A stretch of 64,000 nt of DNA from Paenibacillus gallinarum (GTDB lineage Bacteria; Bacillota; Bacilli; Paenibacillales; Paenibacillaceae), in contig NZ_JACSQL010000003.1 of the NCBI RefSeq assembly GCF_014836635.1, positions 186,001 to 250,000 of the forward strand, in the 5' to 3' direction. Below, one piece after another: positions 17,502-25,189 of the stretch (within the stretch, counting starts at the first letter, position 1; the number at the start of each line of letters is the position of its first letter). A program made the position numbers and the translations under genes. The notes below the pieces were generated by a model that saw nothing but the letters and a program-made list of their open reading frames with translations, was not told where the DNA came from and did no database searches.

Positions 17502-17646
17502 ATTAGTGATTCACCGTATTAATCAATCTGCGATGGTATGTATTGGGTCGCTCTGTTGAAATATATGGATGTACGTTTTTGAGAATGGGATCTGATTTAA
17601 ACTCACTTTTTGTATGGGGTGTAACTATACAAGGAGTGAGTTTTTT
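17502..17646 (+). repeat. Structured direct repeat, copy 2, ending in a terminator
   Basis: This is the partner of 15582-15727. The outer stem is CCGTAT/ATATGG (17514-17519 with 17563-17568, one G-U pair), the middle stem TCAA/TTGA and the inner stem GCGA/TCGC, with the loop conserved. The terminator hairpin AAACTCAC...GTGAGTTT and T run follow. It sits about 115 bp before the lipoprotein gene on the same strand, so it could be a leader with a read-through terminator. Confidence 0.75.
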
Positions 17647-17761
17647 GTTGTTAGAGGATATTCACAAGGGATTTCTTTTTGATCGAATAAGGAGAAGGAT
17701 AACAGAGTACTGCAACCTTTATTAAGGCTTTTCTCGTCTGTATTAGCGAGAGGTGAAAAAG

Positions 17762-18229
17762 ATGAAAAAGGTTCTTATAAGTTTGATCTTAACTATGGTT
17801 CTGGTTTTCTTAGCAGCATGCTCACCCCAAGAGGTTGAGGGCGGCAAAGGGTTAACAGTGAACCCCATTAACAAGGTAGAGGGTTCCGAAGAGAATGAAT
17901 ATAAAACAAAAGATCATCTTAGTGAGAAGAAGATTGAAACTCAAAAGGAAACTTTTATAGAAAGCTTCTTGGATGAAAACCAAGAATATGAAAAAGAAAA
18001 TATCGAGACCATACGGGCAGTGGTGCTAGATATTGTTCCTAGTAAGAATGAAAACCAATTATCTGTAAAGATAAAAGACTACGATACACAAGAGATCCTT
18101 ATACTTAAGGATGAAAAAGAGAAATTAGCAGAAATAAAAAAAGGTCAAGATATCGTTGCTATAACAACGAAGCTATGGAAACAATCTGCACCACCGCAGA
18201 ATAGCCCATTAAAGTTAATTGTCTTATAA
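17762..18229 (+). CDS. Lipoprotein of unknown function
   Basis: This ~155-residue lipoprotein has a signal peptide with lipobox LAAC (lipid Cys near residue 20). Its C-terminal part (about 75-150) reads as a small beta-barrel (AVVLDIVPSKNENQLSVKIKDY, then EILILKDEKEKLAEIKKGQDIVAIT), similar in feel to OB-like lipoproteins of Bacilli, but I cannot name a family. I start at ATG 17762 because GAGAGGTG lies 6 nt upstream; the in-frame GTG at 17753 falls inside that site. It is preceded by repeat copy 2. Confidence 0.65.
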   Translation: MKKVLISLILTMVLVFLAACSPQEVEGGKGLTVNPINKVEGSEENEYKTKDHLSEKKIETQKETFIESFLDENQEYEKENIETIRAVVLDIVPSKNENQLSVKIKDYDTQEILILKDEKEKLAEIKKGQDIVAITTKLWKQSAPPQNSPLKLIVL

Positions 18230-18303
18230 GAGATAAATGACTAAAAGGAAATAAACATATATAAGCTTCTTGTTTGTTAAGAAACCTCCTTTTAGCGGGG
18301 GCT

Positions 18304-18350
18304 GACTGTAGGTATGCTAGCCTTGCTAGTTTGCCTACGGTCTTTTTATT
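18304..18350 (+). terminator. Intrinsic terminator
   Basis: GACTGTAGG...CTAGC pairs with GCTAG...CCTACGGTC, followed by TTTTT, between the lipoprotein gene and exoA. Confidence 0.65.
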
Positions 18351-18391
18351 TACTAGAATGTAAAGAAAGTATAGACATCAAGGAGAGAGAC

Positions 18392-19156
18392 ATGAAACTG
18401 GTATCTTGGAACGTAAATGGGCTTAGAGCTTGTGTGAAAAAAGGGTTTATGGATTATTTTCATCTAATGGATGCAGATATTTTCTGTCTTCAAGAAACAA
18501 AACTGCAAGAAGGACAGATTGAGCTGGAGCTGGGGGAAGGGTATCAGGATTACTGGAGTTATGCCGAGAAAAAAGGATATTCGGGCACTGCGGTATTTAT
18601 TCGTATTAAACCATTGTCCGTCCAGTATGGAATGAGTGAAGAAGACCCAGACGTGGAAGGCCGAATGATCACTTTAGAATTTGAGTCTTTCTATCTGGTG
18701 AACGTGTATACACCGAATGCTCGGAGAGATCTATCGAGACTAGCTCTGCGGCTGGAGTGGGAAGAACAATTTCGAGAGTATATTACGGGCCTGGATCAGA
18801 AAAAACCTGTGATAATCTGTGGTGACCTTAATGTCGCACACCAAGAAATAGATATCAAGAATGCGAAGAGTAATCGGGGCAATTCCGGATTTACAGATGA
18901 GGAACGGGAGAAGATGACAAGACTGCTTGCAGCCGGATTTGTAGATACATTCCGTTATTTTTATCCTGATCAGACCGATGTATATAGCTGGTGGTCTTAT
19001 ATGGCGAAGGTTCGAGAGCGGAATATCGGCTGGCGTATTGATTATTTTCTAGCATCGGAGAGAATTGCTCCCCAATTAATAGACGCATCAATCGATAGTC
19101 AAGTTCTCGGTAGTGATCATTGTCCAATCGTGCTTGAAATTGATATAACTAAATAA
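18392..19156 (+). CDS. exoA: Exodeoxyribonuclease III / AP endonuclease
   Basis: This 254-residue enzyme of the exonuclease III family cuts DNA 5' of abasic sites in base-excision repair. Conserved elements appear in order: WNVNGLRA (Asn ligand), LQETKLQ (Glu metal ligand), YSGTAVF, NVYTPNA, CGDLNVAH (Asp/Asn), DVYSWWSY, WRIDYFLAS and GSDHCPI (catalytic Asp-His). The length matches Bacillus ExoA. ATG 18392 follows AAGGAGAGAGA; the longer frame from 18314 would run across the terminator. It is cytoplasmic and monocistronic. Confidence 0.95.
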   Translation: MKLVSWNVNGLRACVKKGFMDYFHLMDADIFCLQETKLQEGQIELELGEGYQDYWSYAEKKGYSGTAVFIRIKPLSVQYGMSEEDPDVEGRMITLEFESFYLVNVYTPNARRDLSRLALRLEWEEQFREYITGLDQKKPVIICGDLNVAHQEIDIKNAKSNRGNSGFTDEEREKMTRLLAAGFVDTFRYFYPDQTDVYSWWSYMAKVRERNIGWRIDYFLASERIAPQLIDASIDSQVLGSDHCPIVLEIDITK

Positions 19157-19334
19157 AATGGAAAACTGTAATTTTGTTTGGTTTTGTTAGGTTAGGTATG
19201 TCATGCTTTTTATCATAATAACTATTTTTGTTATGAAATTTTACGAAAGCCTATTTCCAATTTGAACTGATAGCGTTATCATAAGGAATGGAAATGAACG
19301 TATATATCAGGTAATTGGAGAGGGGAAGTAAACC

Positions 19335-19964
19335 GTGAGCCATCCGTTTCAACAGGGAGAGACTGTTCTTTTTATAGGAGACAGTATTACTGATTGTGGT
19401 CGAGATTATAGTAACAATTGGAGCCTTGGCAGTGGATATGCGCTGCTGACAGCAGCTGAAGTTGGGAAACAATATCCTGAGCTAAATATGAGGTTTTTAA
19501 ATCGGGGTATTAACGGCAACCGAATTACGGATCTGCAGCAACGATGGGAAGAGGACTGTATCGCTCATCAGCCTGATTGGGTGTCGATCTATATCGGTAT
19601 TAATGACACTTGGCGTTATTATGATCAAGGTGAATTTACTTCACCCGAAGATTTCTATCGTACATATCGTGATTTGATTGTTCAAACCAAGGAAAAAACA
19701 AATGCAAAACTGGTCCTCATCGAACCATTTGTTCTTCCTGTTCCGGCAGGGCAGAGAGAATGGAGAGCAGACCTTGATCCAAAAATCCATGCGATTCGCC
19801 AGTTAGCTCGTGAATTTAAAACATATTATATTCCTCTAGATGGTTTATTTGCTTCAAAAAGCACGCAACTCGATCCGGCTTTCTGGGCCGAAGATGGAGT
19901 ACACCCAACAGCGGCAGGCCATGCACTGATTAGTAAAGCATGGCTCGATGCAGTTCAATCCTAA
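19335..19964 (+). CDS. SGNH/GDSL-family hydrolase
   Basis: This 209-residue esterase-type protein has the four SGNH blocks: FIGDSITDCG (nucleophile Ser, about residue 16), NRGINGNRI (Gly), YIGINDTW (Asn) and EDGVHPTAAGH (Asp-His). It has no signal peptide, so it is cytoplasmic, and is probably a lipase/acylesterase acting on acetylated sugars or similar. The start is GTG 19335 after GGAGAGGGGAAG. A strong terminator follows. Confidence 0.88.
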   Translation: MSHPFQQGETVLFIGDSITDCGRDYSNNWSLGSGYALLTAAEVGKQYPELNMRFLNRGINGNRITDLQQRWEEDCIAHQPDWVSIYIGINDTWRYYDQGEFTSPEDFYRTYRDLIVQTKEKTNAKLVLIEPFVLPVPAGQREWRADLDPKIHAIRQLAREFKTYYIPLDGLFASKSTQLDPAFWAEDGVHPTAAGHALISKAWLDAVQS

Positions 19965-20014
19965 TATAGGGAAGACACAAAACTTTTATCAAAAAAAGAA
20001 AATATCAATAAAAG

Positions 20015-20069
20015 AAAAACTACCTCTGCAAGCATCCATTATGGATGAGAGCTAAAGGTAGTTTTTTTA
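20015..20069. terminator. Bidirectional intrinsic terminator
   Basis: AAAAACTACCT pairs with AGGTAGTTTTT around an inner CATCCATTATGGATG stem, with A and T runs on both sides. It separates the SGNH gene from etfA. Confidence 0.8.
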
Positions 20070-20080
20070 TTTTACAATCA

Positions 20081-20098
20081 AATCAATTTCATAATACC
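20081..20098. repeat. Dispersed element, half copy (a)
   Basis: AATCAATTTCATAATACC is identical to part of 55835-55855 and matches one arm of the inverted elements at 27616 and 37003. It lies just downstream of etfA. Confidence 0.5.
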
Positions 20099-20110
20099 AA
20101 CATCAACCCA

Positions 20111-21088
20111 TTATACAAGCACTTTACGGAATTCTTCGGTGAGAAGCGGTACCACTTCAAATAAATCGCCAACAATACCATAGTCTGCAACTTTAAAAAT
20201 CGGTGCTTCTGGATCTTTATTAATGGCAATAATGACCTTGGATTGACTCATGCCCGCCAAATGCTGGATGGCTCCGCTTATGCCGCAGGCGATATAGATT
20301 TCAGGAGTAACGACTTTACCGGTCTGACCGATTTGAAGAGAGTAATCACAATATCCTGCATCACAAGCTCCACGGGAAGCACCGACAGCACCCCCTAGCA
20401 AATCCGCAAGTTCTTCGAGTGGTTTGAATCCTTCTTCACTCTTGACACCGCGGCCTCCAGAGATCACCACTTTGGCTTCCGTCAGATCTATTTTTCCTGT
20501 AGCTTTGCTCACGACATCTTTAATCACGGTACGTAGGGAAGGGGCGGGATAAGCGATATCTATTACACTTGATGGAGCAGCAGTCTCACTTAATTCCGCA
20601 GGTTTAATATTGTTAGGACGAATGGTAACGACAGCAGGAGTGGATTCGAATACACGTTTCTCAAATGCTTTGCCTGCATAAAGAGGACGAGTGAAAATTG
20701 CTTCCCCATCTTCATTATCTATTTCGGTTACGTCAGAAATTTGACCTGCTCGTAAATAGGCTGCTACTTGCGGGGCAAGATCCCGTCCAATGGCGGTATG
20801 ACCCAAAAGTACGATATCTGGTTTAGTCTGATCCAATGCAACCTTAATTGCAGCAAAGTAAGCATCGGGATTATAGTGCGTAAGGTCTGCATGTTCCATG
20901 GCGACAACCTGATCTGCTCCGTAAGGAAGGATCGCAGATACCGCTTCTGTAATCTGGGATCCAGCAACAAAAGCGCAGATGGTATCCCCTTCCTTCGCAA
21001 TGATCTGAGCTGCACCTAACGTCTCCTTAGCAACTTGACGTAACTTACCTTCACGGCTTTCAGCGTAAATGAATATCGTTTTGCTCAT
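20111..21088 (-). CDS. etfA: Electron transfer flavoprotein alpha subunit
   Basis: This 325-residue subunit has an N-terminal alpha/beta domain (1-190) and a C-terminal FAD-binding domain with the signature GGRGVKS, LGGAVGASRGACDAGY, QIGQTGK and ACGISGAIQH, ending in AINKDPEAPIFKVADYG. With EtfB it takes electrons from acyl-CoA dehydrogenase (FadE here) and passes them to the membrane iron-sulfur protein FadF. A clean GGGAGG lies upstream of the ATG. It follows etfB after a 128-bp gap. Confidence 0.95.
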   Translation of the reverse strand: MSKTIFIYAESREGKLRQVAKETLGAAQIIAKEGDTICAFVAGSQITEAVSAILPYGADQVVAMEHADLTHYNPDAYFAAIKVALDQTKPDIVLLGHTAIGRDLAPQVAAYLRAGQISDVTEIDNEDGEAIFTRPLYAGKAFEKRVFESTPAVVTIRPNNIKPAELSETAAPSSVIDIAYPAPSLRTVIKDVVSKATGKIDLTEAKVVISGGRGVKSEEGFKPLEELADLLGGAVGASRGACDAGYCDYSLQIGQTGKVVTPEIYIACGISGAIQHLAGMSQSKVIIAINKDPEAPIFKVADYGIVGDLFEVVPLLTEEFRKVLV

Positions 21089-21216
21089 TAGCTTAACCTC
21101 CCGGGCAATATAGAATAAATCAAGCAGGGGATCATGGTTCTCAAAAAAATTGCATGTAGGACATTCTACTTGCCATACAGTTATAGAAACATCACAATTG
21201 AAAACGCATTCAAAAG

Positions 21217-21984
21217 TTAGATCACTTTAGACTTCGTTCGCAGTAAGGAAACAAGTTCAGATACCGCTTCGGCAGGTTCACCTTTTAGAATTTGCCCAGC
21301 ACTTCGTTCTGGGGGGAGCGTGAGTTCGGTTTGTTTTGTCGCTGGCTTCACATCATCTTCCGTAAGGTCCAGATCTTCAAGTGTATAGGTTTTGAATGGT
21401 TTTTTCTTCGCCTTCATAATGCCGGGCAGGGAAGGATATCGGGGTTCATTTAGTCCTTGTTGAGCGGTGAATAGGGCTGGTAAAGGGAGGGTAAGTATTT
21501 CAAGATCTCCTTCTGCATCACGGTGAACTTCCGCGGTCGTACCGTTTATCGTAAGTTTAGTAATGGAAGCGGTATGGGGGATATTAAGCAACTTCGCAAG
21601 CCGAATCGCCACTTGGCCTGATCCGCGATCGACCGAGAAATTACCGCCAAGAATGAGGTCCGGATTTTCTTTGGATAGATAGGTATATAGAACTTTGGAG
21701 ACAGCACACTCATCATCCGGAATTCGATCATCCGAGATGAGGACTGCTTCATCGGCACCCATTGCAAGGGCAGTGCGTAGCGCTTCTGCGGTTCGACTGG
21801 GACCGAGGGATACGAGGGTTACGCTGCCACCAAACTCATCACGAAGCTTGACGGCTTCCTCCACTGCATATTCATCATAAGGGTTAATGACAAACTTGAC
21901 TCCATCTTCCACAATCGTACCTTGCTTCACTACGATTTTTTCCTCTGTATCAAATGTTTGTTTCATGAGCACTACAATTTTCAT
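21217..21984 (-). CDS. etfB: Electron transfer flavoprotein beta subunit
   Basis: This 255-residue subunit is of the usual length. It has the N-terminal MKIVVLMKQTFDTEEKI, the AMP-binding region NPYDEYAVEEAV, the recognition-loop region LPLPALFTAQQGLNEPRYPSL and the family signature ending IMKAKKKP. It forms the ETF heterodimer with EtfA. It lies between fadR and etfA and is probably cotranscribed with fadR from the FadR-controlled promoter. Confidence 0.95.
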   Translation of the reverse strand: MKIVVLMKQTFDTEEKIVVKQGTIVEDGVKFVINPYDEYAVEEAVKLRDEFGGSVTLVSLGPSRTAEALRTALAMGADEAVLISDDRIPDDECAVSKVLYTYLSKENPDLILGGNFSVDRGSGQVAIRLAKLLNIPHTASITKLTINGTTAEVHRDAEGDLEILTLPLPALFTAQQGLNEPRYPSLPGIMKAKKKPFKTYTLEDLDLTEDDVKPATKQTELTLPPERSAGQILKGEPAEAVSELVSLLRTKSKVI

Positions 21985-22056
21985 CGTTTACGCTCTCCCT
22001 TCAAAATGAATGCTTGTGAGTTTTTTATATGTGAATAGTAGAGATGTAGAACCTCT

Positions 22057-22641
22057 CTACTTGGAAACGCCGTGAATAAAAAACTGAAGTGTTTCATCCA
22101 CTTGATCACGTAAGGAGTACTTTTGACCGGAAAGAAGCCAAGAAGTAACGACTTCGTCCATGGAACCGAAAATTAAATTTCGCACAAGTTTTACATTGAG
22201 GTTCGCCCGAAACTGTCCATTGTCGATCCCTTGTTGAACAATATTCTCGATAAGCTCGATGTATGGCTTCAGCGTAATTCCTATTTCTTTTCGCAGTTCC
22301 AGTTCACTTTGCCGCATTTCAATCTGAGTCACATAAGCAAGCTCTGGATTATTCTCAAGTTCCGTGTAATGAATGGTGCATATCATTCGCAGCGCTTCAC
22401 ATGCATCATTCGTTTCAGCTACGCTTTCATGAAACTTATTTACCAGTTCTCCAAGCTTCTCTTGGAACAGATGAATGAGTATGTCCTCCTTTCTTTTGAA
22501 ATACAAATAAATCGTTCCATCCGCTACGCCGGCTGCCTTGGCAATCTTGGAAACTTGCGAACGGTGATAGCCGTTTTCAGCAAATACCTTGAGGGCGCCC
22601 TGAAGAATTAAATGATATTTTTCTGTTTTTTTACTTGTCAT
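22057..22641 (-). CDS. fadR: TetR-family fatty-acid degradation regulator FadR
   Basis: This 194-residue repressor has the N-terminal TetR helix-turn-helix ENGYHRSQVSKIAKAAGVA, then DGTIYLYFKRKEDIL, which closely follows Bacillus FadR (YsiA). The C-terminal domain should bind long-chain acyl-CoA, which releases DNA. A perfect FadR-type palindrome lies 36 bp upstream, implying autoregulation of fadR-etfB-etfA. It is divergent from the fadF-fadN-fadA-fadE operon it presumably controls. Confidence 0.93.
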   Translation of the reverse strand: MTSKKTEKYHLILQGALKVFAENGYHRSQVSKIAKAAGVADGTIYLYFKRKEDILIHLFQEKLGELVNKFHESVAETNDACEALRMICTIHYTELENNPELAYVTQIEMRQSELELRKEIGITLKPYIELIENIVQQGIDNGQFRANLNVKLVRNLIFGSMDEVVTSWLLSGQKYSLRDQVDETLQFFIHGVSK

Positions 22642-22676
22642 ATCGTCACCCCGATGTTAGACTACAATTAAATTTA

Positions 22677-22694
22677 TGAATGAATACTCATTCA
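22677..22694. promoter_or_regulatory. FadR operator
   Basis: TGAATGAATACTCATTCA is an 18-bp palindrome matching the Bacillus FadR consensus TGAATGAnTAnTCATTCA. It sits between fadR and fadF. Beyond it, 22695-23002 holds no gene. It has no second clear FadR box, only a TCATTCA half-site at 22802-22808. Confidence 0.9.
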
Positions 22695-22877
22695 GTTTCT
22701 TTTGATCATCATAGAATACGTTCTTATCATTGTCAACGATGGGTTAACAAATATTAAATATGCAGCAATTACATCTACTTTATAGAGAATAGAGACGTTC
22801 ATCATTCACGTTATTTGACGAATCCATGTTGTATTACAGTCAAACGGAGTATGGAGGTCTCTTTTTTATACATTAGA

Positions 22878-22890
22878 TGAAAGCGCTTCA
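22878..22890 (+). promoter_or_regulatory. Possible cre-like site before fadF
   Basis: TGAAAGCGCTTCA resembles a CcpA site with one base deleted from the centre-right. It lies 113 bp before fadF. Catabolite repression of beta-oxidation is known in Bacillus, but this match is imperfect. Confidence 0.3.
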
Positions 22891-23002
22891 TACAAACACT
22901 TCCCTGATCTTGGCTTGGTGAGAAATAAAGAAGGGAGTGACACGCTGTCCAAAGACGATAAAGAGAAGGATTCTAGGTAAAGAATGAAGATACAAGGGGC
23001 TG

Positions 23003-25189
23003 ATGAGGATGATCTTGCAAATCGGGAATGCGCTGCTCTTTTTCCTCGTTACCGGTCTAGCGGTATATCTGTTCCTAAGAGTCGTGTATCATCGGTATCT
23101 GTACATTCGTTTAGGAAAGCCGGCTGACCTCAGGCGAGATGTGAACGAACGATTACGCACCTTTGCCGTTCAGGTATTTGGTCAAACGAAACTTTTTAAA
23201 GATCCAAGAAGCGGTATTATGCACTTTGTTGTCTTTTACGGTTTTATTATTTTGCAGTTTGGCGCACTGGATATTATCTGGAAAGGCCTAAGTGGTCATC
23301 AGCTTCCGATTCCAGGTTATGAAGGATTTATTCTCATGCAAGAGGTTACGGTAGTTCTCATTCTTCTGGCAATCGCATACGCGGCATACCGCAGATATGG
23401 GGAGAAGCTGGACCGATTAAAACGTGGGTTTAAACCTAGTATTGTCGTCATCTTTATTACTACGCTTATGATATCTGTACTATTTACCGTGGCATTCGAA
23501 AGAGTAAGAGAAGGCGTGGCATCATCTTCACTAGCTCCGATCTCATCAAGTCTTGCGGCTGCTGTAAGCTGGATGCCTGACATGGCAATAAACGCACTAT
23601 ACTACGTATGTTGGTGGCTGCATCTCCTAATCTTGCTGTCATTCCTGCTATATGTTCCCCAATCGAAACACTTTCATCTTATTACAGCCCCTATCAATAT
23701 TTTATTTCGCAGAACAGATGCCCCAGGGAAATTAACCACATTAGATCTCGAAGATGAAGAAGCTGAATCCTACGGTGTAGGTAAAATTGAAGATTTCACT
23801 CAAAAACAAATGCTTGATTTCTATGCATGCGTTGAATGTGGACGCTGTACGAATGTATGTCCTGCTTCGAGTACGGGAAAGATGCTGTCTCCAATGCACA
23901 TGATCGTGAAACTGAGGGATCATTTGACGGAAAAAGGAGCTCTACTCACTTCCAAATCCCCTTGGGTACCCGCTGGCGTATTTGGATACTCTGGAGTTTA
24001 TTCCATGAGCAGTACAGATCATGAACTCACGCAGTGGAAGGGAGAAGGTATCACTGATATTCGTCCTACGATGGCAGCTCAGAAGAAAGCATGGCATCAG
24101 GTGGAAGGTGTGAATGTCAAGGATGTTCAGCTTATTGGCGGAGTGATGACAGAAGAAGAAATATGGGCTTGTACGACTTGTCGTAATTGCGAAGATCAGT
24201 GCCCAGTATCCAATGAACACGTAGACAAAATTGTTGATCTGCGCAGACATCTTGTTCTTATGGAAGGCAGTGTGCCGCAAGAAGGACAAAGAGCGATGCA
24301 GAACATTGAGCGTCAAGGTAACCCATGGGGTATCAGCCGGGCTGAACGCAGTAAATGGGTGAAGGAAATCGATCCGGAAGATACGCTTCATCTTGAGATC
24401 CCGACCGTGAAAGAGAATCCGGCATTCGAATATTTATTTTTTGTAGGTTCGATGGGTTCCTATGATAATCGCAGTCGCAAAATAACACGTGCGTTTGTCC
24501 GCTTAATGAATGAAGCGGGCGTGAACTTCGCCATTTTGGGTAACGAAGAAAAAAATTCAGGCGACACACCGCGCCGGATGGGTAACGAATTCCTATTCCA
24601 GCAACTCTGTGCAGAGAATATCGAGATTTTTAAAAAATATGGTGCCCATAAAATCGTCACCGCTTGCCCGCACACCTTCAACATCTTCAAGAATGAATAC
24701 CCTGATTTTGGACTAAAGGCTGAAGTACTACACCACACGCAGCTCCTAGACCAACTTGTGAAAGAAGGAAGACTCACTCCGAAACATACGGTTGAAGAAA
24801 AAATTACGTATCACGATTCCTGTTATCTTGGTCGGTACAACGATGTTTATGACCAGCCGCGTGATGTGCTTCGAGCTATCCCGGGGGTAACGTTGCTAGA
24901 GATGGAGCGAACTCGTGAAAACGGAATGTGCTGTGGTGCCGGTGGCGGGCAAATGTGGATGGAAGAGGATGAAGGAAAACGAGTGAATTTAGCTCGAACA
25001 GAGCAAGCACTTGCGGTATCGCCGACGATGATTAGTTCCGCTTGTCCTTACTGCCTGACGATGCTGGAAGATGGTACGAAGCTGCAAGAAGTAGAAGAGC
25101 AAGTGAAAACTCGGGATATCGCTGAGATTTTAGAAGTGTCTGTATTTGGAAGGAAAGAAACCCACGAACGGGAGGTCGTAGTTAAATGA
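23003..25189 (+). CDS. fadF: Membrane iron-sulfur ETF:quinone oxidoreductase-like protein
   Basis: This 728-residue protein has an N-terminal membrane domain of about five helices (1-235, nitrate-reductase-gamma-like) and two 4Fe-4S ferredoxin motifs (CVECGRCTNVCP about 274-285 and CTTCRNCEDQCP about 390-401). Two CCG cysteine-rich domains follow (DSCYLGRYN, MCCGAGGGQMW). It corresponds to Bacillus FadF/EtfD. It should oxidise ETF and reduce menaquinone during beta-oxidation. AAGGGG precedes ATG 23003 closely; ATG 23009 is an alternative start. Its stop overlaps fadN by 4 bp. Confidence 0.92.
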   Translation: MRMILQIGNALLFFLVTGLAVYLFLRVVYHRYLYIRLGKPADLRRDVNERLRTFAVQVFGQTKLFKDPRSGIMHFVVFYGFIILQFGALDIIWKGLSGHQLPIPGYEGFILMQEVTVVLILLAIAYAAYRRYGEKLDRLKRGFKPSIVVIFITTLMISVLFTVAFERVREGVASSSLAPISSSLAAAVSWMPDMAINALYYVCWWLHLLILLSFLLYVPQSKHFHLITAPINILFRRTDAPGKLTTLDLEDEEAESYGVGKIEDFTQKQMLDFYACVECGRCTNVCPASSTGKMLSPMHMIVKLRDHLTEKGALLTSKSPWVPAGVFGYSGVYSMSSTDHELTQWKGEGITDIRPTMAAQKKAWHQVEGVNVKDVQLIGGVMTEEEIWACTTCRNCEDQCPVSNEHVDKIVDLRRHLVLMEGSVPQEGQRAMQNIERQGNPWGISRAERSKWVKEIDPEDTLHLEIPTVKENPAFEYLFFVGSMGSYDNRSRKITRAFVRLMNEAGVNFAILGNEEKNSGDTPRRMGNEFLFQQLCAENIEIFKKYGAHKIVTACPHTFNIFKNEYPDFGLKAEVLHHTQLLDQLVKEGRLTPKHTVEEKITYHDSCYLGRYNDVYDQPRDVLRAIPGVTLLEMERTRENGMCCGAGGGQMWMEEDEGKRVNLARTEQALAVSPTMISSACPYCLTMLEDGTKLQEVEEQVKTRDIAEILEVSVFGRKETHEREVVVK

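Noticed and set aside
15582..17646. Phage or genomic-island att sites
   Set aside because: The repeats are much longer than usual att sites, no tRNA is involved, and no integrase is encoded between them.
17543..17725. A 60-residue ORF covering repeat copy 2
   Set aside because: It runs through the terminator hairpin, and the corresponding frame is not kept in copy 1. The repeat behaves as RNA, not as protein-coding DNA.
22796..22812. Second FadR operator in front of fadF
   Set aside because: Only the TCATTCA half-site is present; the other half does not match.
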